DNA of 64,000 nt from Ryuthela nishihirai (Eukaryota; Arthropoda; Arachnida; Araneae; Heptathelidae). The notes below the pieces were generated by a model. The model did not search any database. It was given only the letters and a program-made list of their open reading frames with translations, and was not told the origin of the DNA. The position numbers were made by a program, and so were the translations under genes. Positions 9,378-20,657 of this stretch are shown here, in pieces. The stretch lies in NCBI GenBank assembly GCA_038380435.1, contig JAWZYU010000010.1:44054135-44118134 (forward strand), written 5' to 3'. Position 1 is the stretch's first letter. Every line of letters begins with the position of its first letter.

Positions 9378-10458
9378 GACCGCAACGTCTCAAATTTCAC
9401 ACCGACTTCCTCTTACGTAACCCCATGTGGGTTTAAAAAATCAGGGTCCTTCCTGCAGTGGCACGTTAATATAATAATGCCTTTGGAAACTGATTTGATA
9501 AACGGTACAAGATGTTAATGTTGTTATGACTTTTAGGTTCACAGTTAAGGATCAGAAAATGGCAACAATGGATTTGGCAGCGATTACAATTTCCTATAGG
9601 ATGGCAAATATTTTAGTTTGTAGTTTGTTGTCGTTTTCGACTTGAAATTTGGTACTGCAACTCGAATGACAACCAAAAGCACTCTGTGAGATTTTGAAGT
9701 TTACCACAGTTTACCGATGAGTTTGACTGCCAGAGACACACAGGCAAGAAAGACATCGTCACTGATTATTATTATGAAGCTGAACGGCGCCCAGCGAAGA
9801 GAAAAATTATCAAAGGCCACATGGTATTTATTTTAAAATTCTAAAGACTGATTAAATCGTTGAAATTTCAATAAAAAATTTATATTTTTTTCTTATTTTT
9901 CTTCACAATTACACGAAAAATTAGAAATTTGAGCCAAGCTCGCATGATTTTCAACTCATCTGTGACATTTTGAGCCAAGCTCGCATGATCTTCAACTCAT
10001 CTGTGACATTTTGAGCCGGCCGGGCTCGGGCTCATCTGGACAAAGGCAGAGTTCAAACTCATATCTACTAAGACCATTTAGACCCATATCTTTTTTAAAT
10101 TTCTGCTATCATTCAGCAGATAAAATGAAGTAAAAATTATATATTCTTGCTTGTAGAAAACAAATCAATCATTTTATTAGAAATTTTCATTTTACACAGA
10201 GTGATTTTAGTTTCTAAAAATAATTAAAAAAGTCAACAGAAATAAATTAGGAGAATCATGTTTATGCATATTGTCAAATCGAATGGGATCTTACTAATTA
10301 AAGGTTAAACAAAGTGCTTTTTCGAAAAGTCGGGAATATTACAATATGCCAAAATAATTATTTTATAATTATTTTATATCCATTCACAGATGCGATTCTT
10401 CTTGTATGCGATTCTTCTTGTATGCAACCTAACATATGAGGGGACAATTCTGATGCTT
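9378..10458. other. slo2 intron with two small tandem repeats
   Basis: A 42-bp unit (GAGCCAAGCTCGCATGAT...) occurs twice at about 9928-10011, and GCGATTCTTCTTGTAT twice at about 10390-10426. The rest is AT-rich and unassigned. Confidence 0.6.
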
Positions 10459-10467
10459 AACTGACAT

Positions 10468-10856
10468 TGGGTTGATTTTACCTCTGAGCGGCACTTTTTT
10501 GCACACAATGGGCTAAATGGCCAGGTCACATGGACCCCGAAGGCTCAGAGAAGGTTGGGGGGAGGGTACCCACTGGAACAGCTGTTGGGAGACAGATGGT
10601 AGCCTCCCGTCAAGGCCATCCAGCATGTTATTTAACGTGCACAGGGTATGGCCCTCCTACACACGGGGCCACGGCTTAACGTCCCATCCGACGGACGGCA
10701 GTCTTTCCAAGCCCATCGGTGTCCCTCTACTGACCGTGGGCAGGGCGGGGAATTTTGCGGAGATAAATCTCAACGCTGACCCAACTGGGACTCGAACCTG
10801 GGAATTACAGATTACGAGCCTGGTGCGCTACCGACTGAGTCACCTCCGCACCACTG
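10468..10856 (-). mobile_element. SINE family A copy
   Basis: Full-length diverged copy with 9-bp duplication AACTGACAT (10459-10467, 10857-10865). Confidence 0.9.
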
Positions 10857-10865
10857 AACTGACAT

Positions 10866-11896
10866 AAATGCAAATTACTTCGCTCTCGAGAAATAGTAGA
10901 AACAGAATTAAAATACGAAAGCTATCCCCTTTGTAGAGAATGTGACACGGAGCCAATGACCTCATTGAATATGGTATACCTTTTGTCCCTCTGGAGAAAG
11001 TTCGACACTTTTCTCTCTGAAAGTTCAACACCAAAGTTTCAGGAAATATTCATCCGCAGAGTGCAATCCCAGGTGCTCGAGAGTGCACACTTGAGAAGCT
11101 TCTTTAATAGTAGTAGTGGCAACTTTATTTATGTCTACAATATGGTTATATACATGAAGCCTTAGTAGCAGGAATTCTTTCAAGTTAATTAAAAATAATG
11201 AAAAATAAACAATAATGAAAAAAAACAACACAGCAAAAAAAACCATAAAAAATAAGTACAATCACGTGTTATTATCAGTTATAAACCTTACTCTGTAAGC
11301 TATATAATTAACAAAATTATCACCTATTGTACAAATCCATCATTTCACAACATTATCTTAGTTGTTTAGAACAATACGTGACACAGGATATATATATTAA
11401 TCAATACTTATATCGAAGAATTATTTCATAACCTTGACTTTAATTTCTGAATGATTATTCAAGCATAGTAGATATCTGGGTAGAGAATTAAAAACTTTGG
11501 AAATTTAAAATATCATCCGTGTTTTACCATAATTATAGAAAAAATTAGGTTCGATAAAATAATATTTACACTTTCTCCTTGTATTGATAACTTTTTTTTG
11601 AAAGACGTTTTAGCATAATGATGTTTGCAAGCACTGCATTGTGAACATCGGGTCTACATCCTGTTGGTAGCATACGAATTCTGAACATTTTCTGCATACC
11701 AACAGAAGCTTCTTTAACAAAGAAAATCCCCAATACTTTGCAGCTCAGTGCAGATTTCGAGGGGGGGGAGGGGCAAGGAGCTCAGTTGCCTTCCCCTGAA
11801 AAATTTGATCAAGAAATATATGTTAAATACCTCTAAGTGTACCAAAAATTAATACTGTTTTCTTCATGACAACTACTATGTTACTGACAAATATAT
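10866..11896. other. slo2 intron, AT-rich, no gene seen
   Basis: No recognised family; a short G-rich run at 11761-11780. Confidence 0.5.
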
Positions 11897-11907
11897 ATGG
11901 TATACTG

Positions 11908-12288
11908 GGTTGGGTTGTTTTACCTCTGAGCTGCACTTTTTTGCACATCATGGGCTAAATGGACAGGTCACATGGACCCCGAAGGCTCAGAGAAGGTTGG
12001 GGAAGGGGACCCACTGGAACAGCTGTTGGGAGACAGATGGTAGCCTCCCGTCAAGGCCATCCAGCGTGTTCTTTAACGTGCACAGGGTATGGCTCTCCCG
12101 CACACGGAGCCACGGCTTAACGTCCCATCCGACTGACGGCGGCCTTTCCAAAAACCCATCGGTGTCCCCTACTGACCGTGGGCAGGGCGGGGAATTTTGC
12201 GGAGATAAATCTCAACGCTGACCCAGCTGGGACTCGAACCTGGGAACTACAGATTACGAGCCTGGCGCGATACCGACTGAGCCACCCC
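11908..12288 (-). mobile_element. SINE family A copy
   Basis: Near full length; perfect 11-bp duplication ATGGTATACTG (11897-11907, 12289-12299). Confidence 0.92.
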
Positions 12289-12299
12289 ATGGTATACTG

Positions 12300-12771
12300 A
12301 CAACTACATTATATTTAAATTCAATAGAGGGAAAACTTAAGACAACTTCACTCACTTCTGCAAAAAATACTCCTTCTATTTCAATTCGCGATTGAGATTG
12401 TCTTCCAAAGAAGTTGCAGTCCTAATGGAACTTGTTTAACACGGACCTACTACACTGGAGGGGGGGGGGGGGCACAGGTTAACATTATACTCGACAAATG
12501 ATGGCTTTTCCATATCCATTTGTATCCTCTTTCTCGCCGATAGGAGGAGGGTTCCAACAAGATTGTAACTTTATCGGAGAATCTTCAGTTTTTCCTACAT
12601 TGAATTTAAATACCTATTCTAAGACAGCCATGAATGTAATAGCTGCAGTGTGTTTTCCGAATTTCTAGATTTGCGGAATTATATGACAAGGCTATGGGCT
12701 ACTAGCGACAAAGTATTCGTTGTGATTTAATGCGCTGTAGACTAAGTTTGTGTTTAAAAGATGTTACTTAC
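12300..12771. other. slo2 intron segment
   Basis: Contains a G homopolymer run (about 12460-12472); nothing else recognised before the exon donor. Confidence 0.5.
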
Positions 12772-12906
12772 TTGAACATTGTCTGGACGGCTACGATGGT
12801 GTTGCAGTCTGCTAGGAAGTCTTCTTCTGCAGAATTCGTAGATTCTTTGTTAACTACCACTACGCTGTCTGCTAAGTTGATTCCAGACCTCAAGAGATCG
12901 TCTAGG
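12772..12906 (-). CDS. slo2: Slo2 potassium channel exon (RCK2: [20 protein letters not shown])
   Basis: Translates to [20 protein letters not shown], then [20 protein letters not shown], then QTMF, a highly conserved RCK2 stretch of Slo2 channels. Acceptor TTTTAG at 12907 side; donor GTAAGT at 12771. Enters with one base that completes Asn from the previous exon and leaves two bases (AA) completed by G in the exon at 7430. Confidence 0.93.
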
Positions 12907-13275
12907 CTAAAAGAAAACGATAACGAATGATAGAATGATATTCATATAGAATAAGGAAACTAAGAAACAAGTTTTCTTCTACGAGGACCCGTCGGCTGTG
13001 AGAGAAGCGTAGGTCAGCTGCATCAGTTAGAACGATAAAATTTTATAGCTCTTTGAAACCGGAGGAAAACTTTCTAAAGGTGGGAGTAGGAGGAGACAGA
13101 AAGTAGTTAATAGTAAAACGTAATGGATTTAGAAACTCATAGTAGAAATGGATTTAGTTAAGAAATGTACAAATTCATATTGAAGCAACTACTTGAATAT
13201 TGTGATGTGACATCAGAGGCCATCGTATTTTGAACGTAGTCAGAAATTTTTACGAGGACAGAAATCAGACATTTT
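12907..13275. other. slo2 intron, nothing recognised
   Basis: Polypyrimidine and acceptor on the minus strand, then unassigned DNA. Confidence 0.5.
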
Positions 13276-13299
13276 ATGCAATATATTTTTATTGACTGT

Positions 13300-13530
13300 T
13301 CTCAAAATGTCGTTGTTTCTGAGTTTTCTGCAATTGATTTGGTGGGTGAAGTATCAGATTCTGATGATACTTTTAGATCCTTTATTATTATAGAGTTTTC
13401 TTGTGTAGATTCCTCGTTTTCCTTGTTTTCCATATCAGTCTTGTTCAAGGGATTATATGATTTATTTCTTTTCACTTTTATTTTAAATCCAGTTGGTGAA
13501 GATTTCTTTTTTGCGAGATCCGTTCGCCAT
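13300..13530 (-). other. Lysine/serine-rich open frame of unknown origin
   Basis: The minus strand reads KWRTDLAKKKSSPTGFKIKV, then KRNKSYNPLNKTDMENKENE, then ESTQENS, ending SETTTF-stop. Composition is protein-like (K/E/S-rich, low hydrophobic) but there is no clear start, domain or splice signal. It could be a retrocopy fragment or chance. Confidence 0.25.
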
Positions 13531-13771
13531 TTTAATGAAATTTCATATTAAAGTGCACACTCACAAAATTCACAAAATTCCTTGATAGAATAAAGCTTTC
13601 CAAGATGAAACATAAAAATTCACTAAATTTACACGCTATAAACTTCAAATAATCTTATTCCCCAGTATTAAACCAGTAAAATCTCTCAGCACACCAAAAC
13701 ACAACCGCATCCTTGAGAGGCCCTGATGCCAGATCCCGCTAGTCTCACTCAAGCATTCATTCCTTTGTATT

Positions 13772-14580
13772 GTGTCAGCTATGTCGTTTTCCAAAAACGA
13801 ACGTATATTTATTGTTGAGACTTATTGTGCGTACAAATCTTACAAACGTGTGAGAGAGGATTTTGAGTTGAAGTTTCCTCAGTCTGCAGTTCTCAACAAG
13901 TCGACAATATCTCGTTTGATTGATAAATTTCGTGACACTGGGTCTGTTACAGTATCGAAAGAGCCCAGGCCGGCCATCCACTGTGTACTGCCGAAGTTCT
14001 TCATGATGTGTCTCAGCATTTAACTCACTCACCCAGAAAATCTCTTAGAAAGTTATCTTCACAGGTTGGACTGTCACCAGATACTGTTTTCAGCGCGACA
14101 AAGAAGATAAAATTTCATGCCTACCGCATTGGTATCATTCATGAACTGAAAGAACCAGACAATGAAAAACGTTAGTAGTGAGAAGAATGAGAGTTCTGGG
14201 CCAATGTTAAAGTATAGGAAAACCCACGTTAACCTATGGGAGAAGTTAAAGAGCAAAATTAGTTTAACCCCTCATCCCCCAAAACTTCTCCCATAGGTTA
14301 ACATAGATTTCCCTATACATTAAAATTGGCCCAGAACTCTCATTCTTCTCAGTACTAACGTTTGCGGTACTGTCGTTGGTTTCATTCTTTTGTTGATGAA
14401 AATGGAATTGAGATGTTGGATTGTTTATTTCAGTGACAAGGCTTGGTTTCACTAGGATGGGTATGTGAACAGTCAAAACAGTCGAATATGGAGCAGTGAA
14501 AATCCTCAAACTTTTCACGAACGACCATTACACGCACGGTAAATTGGTGTTTGGTGTGCAATTTCCCGTTGTCGTGTATA
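13772..14580 (+). pseudogene. Mariner-like transposase remnant interrupted by a foldback element
   Basis: N-terminal helix-turn-helix frame MSFSKNERIFIVETYCAYKS...NKSTISRLIDKFRDTGSV, then in another frame LTHSPRKSLRKLSSQVGLSP; after the insertion at 14168-14362 it resumes as RYCRWFHSFVDENGIEMLD and AWFH.DGYVNSQNSR, the first catalytic region. Stops and frameshifts make it dead. Same protein type as the element at 42134-43439. Confidence 0.75.
14168..14362. mobile_element. Foldback element inserted in the transposase remnant
   Basis: Arms 14168-14247 and 14283-14362 (80 bp each) are inverted copies with about ten differences, separated by 35 bp. Removing it rejoins AAACG with TTTGCGG and restores transposase continuity. 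Confidence 0.85.
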
Positions 14581-14624
14581 CAATTATTGCTGAATAAAAT
14601 CGATTTTATTCAGCAATAATTGTA
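14579..14624. repeat. 46-bp perfect palindrome
   Basis: Centre TCGA; arms TACAATTATTGCTGAATAAAA plus complement with no spacer or mismatch. Confidence 0.95.
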
Positions 14625-14639
14625 GAAATAGTATGTCAA

Positions 14640-15290
14640 TTTAATCAAAGGGGTTCAATCACATTTAAATACTGAATAAGAATCGTTTTCGTACTTGAAA
14701 CAATTGCGATTTTATTGAGCAGTATTAGCATAAAATATTCGGATATATTGCAACTGACGTACAGCGAGCGGCTTTCTGAGTAGGAACAACATGGCTACCG
14801 CCGTTCTACACTCGCGACCTACGCAAAGAGATAGTAAGGGCGCCTCCCCCTCTTCCTACCTCCGTGATGAAATCATTAAGTTCGAAAATTATTTTCGAAA
14901 GATACGGTGGAACAACGTTCTGTCGAATCCACCACAACCAACCAACCGACAATGTCAAAGCCAAAAGCAATAGAAAGATAGATAAAAACAGAATTAACCT
15001 AAATTTGCTCACATGAAGCAAAATTGCAGATTAGAAACACATTGTTGATTAAAAAAAAATAATGAGACGAAAAATATACAAATAATAATATATAGCTGAT
15101 CTTTTAATGTTAGCTTTTTCACTTAACTGAGATACTTTTTGTACTCCTATTTTTGGGAATTGAATTCCAATTTTCAAAGTCGTACTCTTTTTTTCAAATG
15201 AAGTCTTATGAAACAATTCAAATATTGATTTTTATTCATAATATCCTTCGTTGAATAAGTTAAATGTCAGAAGTATTCAAATGTCAATGG
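14640..15290. other. slo2 intron, no gene seen
   Basis: AT-rich; the short frame at 14791-14973 has no recognised domain. Confidence 0.5.
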
Positions 15291-15479
15291 GATGGATCTA
15301 TACGTGATATTTTATAGTTGGTTTTCAAGGCAAGCAATTTATGACTTATATTTTCCACGAGGCCCTAATTTAGAAAGAAATAAAAGGGGAGGGGGGAGAA
15401 AGACCCGATCGAGCCATAAAAACTTAAGCGTGTGGGGAAGGAGGTATGAGACTGGACTTCCTTCTCAGGAAAGCGTTTT

Positions 15480-15940
15480 CCTCTCCGTTTTCATTTCTCA
15501 AAGGGGGGAAGGCGGGTTGGTTCCCTTGACCCCTGTATCCGGCCCTGTTGTCCAGAAACGAGGGGGGGAAGGCGGGTTGGTTACCTTGACCCCTGTATCC
15601 GGCCCTGTTGTCCAGAAACAAGGGGGGGGGGAAGGCGGGTTGGTTCCCTTCCTTCTCAGGAAAGCGTTTTCCTCTCCGTTTTCATTTCTCAAAGGGGGGA
15701 AGGCGGGTTGGTTCCCTTGACCCCTGTATCCGGCCCTGTTGTCCAGAAATGAGGGGGGAAGGCGAGTTGGTTCCCTTGACCCCTGTATTCGGCCCTGTTG
15801 TCCAGAAACGAGGGGGGGGGGAAGGCGGGTTGGTTCCCTTGACCCCTGTATCCGGCCCTGTTGTCCAGAAACGAGGGGGGGGGAAGGCGGGTTGGTTCCC
15901 TTGACCCCTGTATCTGGCCCTGTTGTCCAGAAACGACCTT
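15480..15940. repeat. GC-rich minisatellite of about 60-bp units
   Basis: About seven units of AAGGCGGGTTGGTTCCCTTG...CCTGTTGTCCAGAAACGA separated by variable G runs (6-10). A second module (CCTTCTCAGGAAAGCGTTTT...) occurs twice, at about 15458 and 15650, so the array has a two-module pattern. Long frames are repeat artefacts. Confidence 0.9.
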
Positions 15941-16257
15941 TAAACTCTTTTTGACATCACTAGATACATGTTTCTTATTTTATAATTATTCCTATTTGTT
16001 CCTATTAAAGTGAAACAAAAAAAAATAAAATTATTAAAAGATCAATTATTTCTTATTATTATTATACATTTCGTTTCGTTAATTTACTTAAAATTAACAA
16101 TGTATTTCTATCCTATAATTTTGCTCCATCTGTGTGCAAATTTTGGTTAATTCTATTTATATTTCTCCGAAGGTAAAAGGTTATAAATTTCTGGTCCTAT
16201 TTGTGCTTTCTTTAAAATTTTCTCTTTCAGGCTTGGCATAATCAGATTCCTTATATA

Positions 16258-16773
16258 CAGGGTGTCTCAAAAATATAGGTACAAACTTTTAGGGGAGGTA
16301 GATAACATCTAAAGGAATGAGAATTGCATAGGAACCCATAACCGGAAACGTCACCGTAAGTCAATAGGCGGCGCCGTTCATCAGTGCGCTAGAGGGGAAT
16401 TTAGTGACATGCACTTAGTGTACGGAATAGCTGAGGGCAACGGACGAGCCGCTCAACGAATGTATCAAGAACGCTTCCCACACAGACTTGTGCGGGGCCA
16501 CCGTTTGTTTGCGCGTGCGCATCAAAATTTGTGCGATTATGGGTCATTAAGAGGTAGCAGAAGTGAGGGCAGACCAATCTAGTACGCCATTTGCAATAGT
16601 TATGTCCAATAAATGTTTTCCCATTAATCACTGTCTTGTGTCCTTTCAGATCTTGTACCTCTGCTACCGCTTTCCCATGACGTTTCCGGTTATGGGTTCC
16701 TATACAATTCTCATTCCTTTAGATGTTATCTACCTCCCCTAAAAGTTTGTACGTATATTTTTGAGACACCCTG
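16258..16773 (+). mobile_element. MITE with 96-bp terminal inverted repeats, retaining part of a transposase
   Basis: Arms 16258-16353 and 16678-16773 differ at about 2 of 96 positions (CAGGGTGTCTCAAAAATATA start); TA flanks both ends as expected of Tc1/mariner. The interior (16409-16580) still encodes MHLVYGIAEGNGRAAQRMYQ, then ERFPHRLVRGHRLFARAHQN, a helix-turn-helix like those of arthropod mariner-like transposases. An internally deleted, non-autonomous copy. Confidence 0.9.
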
Positions 16774-17049
16774 TATATGAGTTCCTGCGCTATATTTATT
16801 CCAAAGCAAGGAAAGTTCATCAAAATATTTAAGCACATCGATCACTATTTCATGTTAGATATTATATATAACTTTATTTCCATTTCCATATTCCACATTT
16901 ATTTACAGAAACATTAAAACATGAAATGTACCATCAGATTTGAATGGATGCTGTATATAATATGATGTAAAATGCATGACGAACATAGCACTATATGCAA
17001 AAATTTATTAGTGTCCAGCTATAGCATTAGGAAAAAAACCTGAACATAC

Positions 17050-17121
17050 TTGTCTATTGATCCTTGCATCCAGTATACGAGTGGGAACCAGGAGATTGCA
17101 TCCAGGAATGCCGGATGTGGT
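17050..17121 (-). CDS. slo2: Slo2 potassium channel exon (RCK2: PHPAFLDAISWFPLVYWMQG)
   Basis: 72-nt exon reading PHPAFLDAISWFPLVYWMQG plus SID, corresponding to the vertebrate stretch after IVLLLD in KCNT channels. Acceptor CCACGTAG, donor GTATGT. Its first A completes Arg (AG+A) and its last AA completes Asn with the next exon, so phase supports it despite small size. Confidence 0.92.
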
Positions 17122-17610
17122 CTACGTGGAAGCAGAAAATAATGTCTAAGAAACTTCAAATAATACAATGCTAAAATCGCAAAAATATTTAAAATCTAAG
17201 TTGTTAAAGCTATAATGGAAACAAATATTCTCAAAGCAATGTTTCTTAAACCATATGGTTTCAGTGGCTGAGAGTTTAGTGTTCATGTCTGTTGACCAAA
17301 TGGACATAGGTTCAAATCCAGAAGACATGGAAGTTCGTTGTCTTTCTGTTGAGGTCTCGCTTAGAGTGTATTTCACTGGCAGTCTCTTATCCAGATATCA
17401 AGACAAAGTAGGCGCTTGAGGAGAAATTCTTCTTTGAGACTCAAATAAATTCCAGCTGAGTAGTTTCCAGCTACATTGTAAAAAAAGTATTACTTTATGC
17501 CAGTGTATATGGCAGCTAGCTTACCACCATTTTATGGTGAAAACTAGTACTATATACTGGTGAAATCTAACAGTAGAAACGAGTTTAAGGTAACACTATA
17601 TTCTGGTGAA
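17122..17610. other. slo2 intron, no feature seen
   Basis: Only short shadow frames; no repeat recognised. Confidence 0.5.
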
Positions 17611-17613
17611 AGC

Positions 17614-17945
17614 TTGCGTTGTTTTACCTTTAAGCGGCACTTTTCTTTTGCACACAATGGGCGCAAGCTGACAATGACCCCAAAGGCTCAGAGAAAGTTG
17701 GAGAAGGACTTCCACTGAACAGTTGTTAGGGAGACAGATAAGAAGCCACGTATCAAGACCATCCAGCATGTTCTTTAATGTGCACAGGATATATGGCTCT
17801 CCTTGCACATGGGGCCATGGTTTAAAGTCTCATCAAATGGATGACTGCCTTTTCAAGCCATTTGTTGTCCCAAATTGACTGAGGGCAGGTGGGGGTTTAG
17901 TGAAGATAAATTTCAAAGCTGGCGTCAGAGTCAATCCCGTTCCCC
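17614..17945 (-). mobile_element. SINE family A, old degenerate copy
   Basis: Keeps GTTGTTTTACCT, TAAGCGGCACTTTT and the CAGCATGTTCTTTAATGTGCACAGG core but the head is largely lost. Confidence 0.75.
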
Positions 17946-17956
17946 TGGAGAAAGGA

Positions 17957-18293
17957 TTCTGAGCGGCACTTTTTTTTCACACCATGGGCTTAATGGCCAG
18001 GTCACAAGGACCCCGAAGGCTCTGAGAAAGTTGTAGGCGGGACTCATTGGACAGCTGTTGGGAGACAGATGGTAGCCTCCCATCAAGGCCATCCAGCGTG
18101 TTCTTTAATGTGCACAGGGAATGGCTCTCCCGCACAAGGGGCCATGACTTAACGTCCTATCCGACGGACGGCGGCCTTTCCAAGCCCACTGGTGTCCCCT
18201 ACTGACCGATGGCAGTTCTACAGAGATAAATCTCAACTCTGACCCAGCTGGGACTAAAATCTTGGCCCGCTACTGACTGAGCAACAGCAGCCC
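17957..18293 (-). mobile_element. SINE family A, degenerate copy next to another
   Basis: Starts TCTGAGCGGCAC, ends in a decayed head (CTACTGACTGAGCAACAGCA). Directly follows a second, older copy in the same orientation. Confidence 0.8.
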
Positions 18294-18385
18294 AAAGTAT
18301 CCAGTTCATAAAGTATCCGTTTTAAAATTCCGAAGTATCCAGTTCATAAAGTATCCGTTTTAAAATTCCAAAGTATCCGTTTAAG
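18294..18385. repeat. 38-bp tandem duplication
   Basis: AAGTATCCAGTTCATAAAGT unit twice plus a partial third, beginning right at the SINE head. Confidence 0.8.
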
Positions 18386-18591
18386 TTACTTCTATTTCTC
18401 CACATTTGAAAGAGTGTTTTTTTATGTAATAATTCGCAGATTTAAGCTGGTAATTATGAATTATCATGAAATAAATAAAGTATAAATAAACTGTTTTAAT
18501 GTAGTATTTAAAAAATTGAAAAGAATCCGACCAATCTTATTTTTTAAACACTTTTAAAGTTAAAGCCTCAACTGCCATAGTGGTAAGGGAA

Positions 18592-18648
18592 CTAGTTACT
18601 GTTCCAGCAGGCAAACTCTGCGTGTTTGTCTGCTGGAACAGTAACTAG
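18592..18648. repeat. Stem-loop with 25-bp arms
   Basis: CTAGTTACTGTTCCAGCAG... (18592-18616) pairs with 18624-18648, one mismatch, 7-nt loop. Confidence 0.9.
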
Positions 18649-18815
18649 GCAGTGGTCAGCAGTGATTCGGTCTTAGTAGAGCATTTCCTTCTGAGAATGC
18701 CTTTAATAGCTAGGAGTAGCTTCTAGGATTCTTCTCTGTCCTCTGTGCTCTAAGTGAATGAAATAAAAAAAATTACAGAATAATGAAATTTAATGCCAAA
18801 TTCAACAATAAAATA

Positions 18816-19533
18816 GGGGGTAGAGATAACTCAGTCGGTAGAGCGCCAGGCTCGTAATCTGCAGTTCCTAGGTTCGAGTCCCGCTCGGGCCAGCATTGAG
18901 ATTTATCTCTGCAAAATTCTTTGTTCTGCCCATGGTTAGTTGGGGGCACCGATGGTCTTGGAAAAGCCGCCTTCCGTCGGATAAGACGTTAGGCCCTAAC
19001 CTAATGCGCGGGAGAGCCATAACATATGCTGTTAAAGAACGCACTGGATGGTCTTGATGGGAGGCTACAATGTGTTTCCCAACAGCTGTCCAGTGGGTGT
19101 CCTCTCCCCAACCGTCTGTGAGCTGTAAAGGTCCTTGTGACCTGGCCAAGGCCACCTCAATACAGCAGGCCTGGACACTGCAGTAATTGAAGACCGAATT
19201 ATCGAAACAATATCACTTTCAGTTATATCTATGTTTCTAAAAATTCAATTAAAAGTTATTTATTTAAAAAAAATTGGTAATTAATTTTATAATATTCTGA
19301 AATATAATATATCCTAACGAATAAATTATTTTATTTTAATTGGTTTTAAAATAAATGGCTTTAATTTAAATTTTAAACCAATGAAATCAATTACATGTTT
19401 ATGCATAATTAATATCCCTTCTTTCTTCTCTTCTTTTGTTCAAGGCTATCCATGTCTGGTGTATCAAGTTGGCCTTGACCTGATCACGTAGCCCATTGTG
19501 TGCAAAACAGTGCCGCTCAGAGGTAAAACAACC
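18816..19533 (+). mobile_element. SINE family A copy split by a 331-bp insertion
   Basis: Head 18816-18900, body to 19144, then the family tail (CGTAGCCCATTGTGTGCAAA...GAGGTAAAACAACC) resumes after 19482. The body is diverged. Confidence 0.8.
19145..19475. mobile_element. Unclassified 331-bp insertion in a SINE
   Basis: AT-rich insert flanked by TGACCTG on both sides (19138-19144, 19476-19482) with short inverted ends (AAGGCC/GGCCTT). No coding content. The boundaries assume the repeated TGACCTG is a target duplication. Confidence 0.5.
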
Positions 19534-19835
19534 GAAAAATAAAATATTATAACTCAAATTCAAGAATAAGCCTTTACTTCGAGATTTGTGTTATCTCACA
19601 CCATATTATAGTGTTAAATATAAAAACTGTGTAAAGTCCTGATCATTATATGAGATTTGAGGTGTATGGTCACACCATTAGCTTGTGTAACTTTTTTACA
19701 GTATATGTCCATTAGTTCTATACCTAGTGCACATTAACACATTCGTAGACATGTCGACATTGTCGTTTTGGGATATGTCTGCTCCTTCAGACTCTTGCTA
19801 GTTTTACTTACACAGATTCATTCTTGTTGTCTCAT

Positions 19836-20034
19836 TTTTTTTTACCCCCTCAAGCAGCTGCTTGCCACAGAGGTCTGACAGGAGCCTGTCAGTTTATATG
19901 CCGTAGTAGAAGGTGTGAGAGGATGGCAGGATCTCAGCAGAAAAACAACACACACAACCATGCCTTACCCGGGACTCGAACCCAGGTCCCTTAGATCAGT
20001 AGCCAAGCGTGCTAACCACTCGGCCACGGGACGG
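19836..20034 (-). mobile_element. SINE family B copy
   Basis: Complete head and body with CCGGGACTCGAACCCAGG (minus-strand B box). Confidence 0.85.
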
Positions 20035-20357
20035 TATTGTCCCATTAGTTAATCTAAATATTTATACTATTGATGTTTACTCTTATGTTACTTGATTTAC
20101 ACTATTGATGTTACTATTTATGTTACCAAATAAACAACGCAAATGTCACACTACTGTCATTTCCCGGGACTCGAACCCAGGTCCCTTAGATCAGTAGCCA
20201 AGCGTGCTAACCACTCGGCCACGGTACGGCATTGTCCCATTAGTTAATCTAAATATTTATACTATTGATGTTTACTCTTATGTTACTTGATTTACACTAT
20301 TGATGTTACTATTTATGTTACCAAATAAACAACGCAAATGTCACACTACTGTCATTT
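19968..20357. repeat. 195-bp tandem duplication spanning a SINE B head and flank
   Basis: Units 19968-20162 and 20163-20357 are almost identical and include the tRNA-like head plus about 130 bp of unique flank, so this is a genomic duplication after insertion rather than a second transposition. Confidence 0.92.
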
Positions 20358-20657
20358 CTGTTGTTATATGGTTCAGAAATAGATACGGTCGAAAAAAATT
20401 AAGCCAAAAGGAATTTTTGACTATAATCAATGTACACTGGTACTTAAAATTAAAGTATAATCGACAAAAACGTACATAGCTGCCGATATATGTAAAAGAA
20501 TGCACTGAAAACAGGCGAACATGGAAAATACGTTCCATGGAAAATTATTCCGCATTTACAGTTGCCACACTTAAGCTGGAATATGCAAATTAGGAATGTG
20601 TTAAAAAGACGTGCGAGTTTACTCGCAGCTGTTCTAGGCAACTCGTGTTTTCACTTC

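Noticed and set aside
12730..12930. Plus-strand 66-aa frame
   Set aside because: Antisense shadow of the slo2 exon at 12906-12772, whose splice sites and homology explain the region.
15292..15954. Overlapping 65-142 aa frames on both strands
   Set aside because: Produced by the 60-bp GC-rich minisatellite; they shift frame with G-run length.
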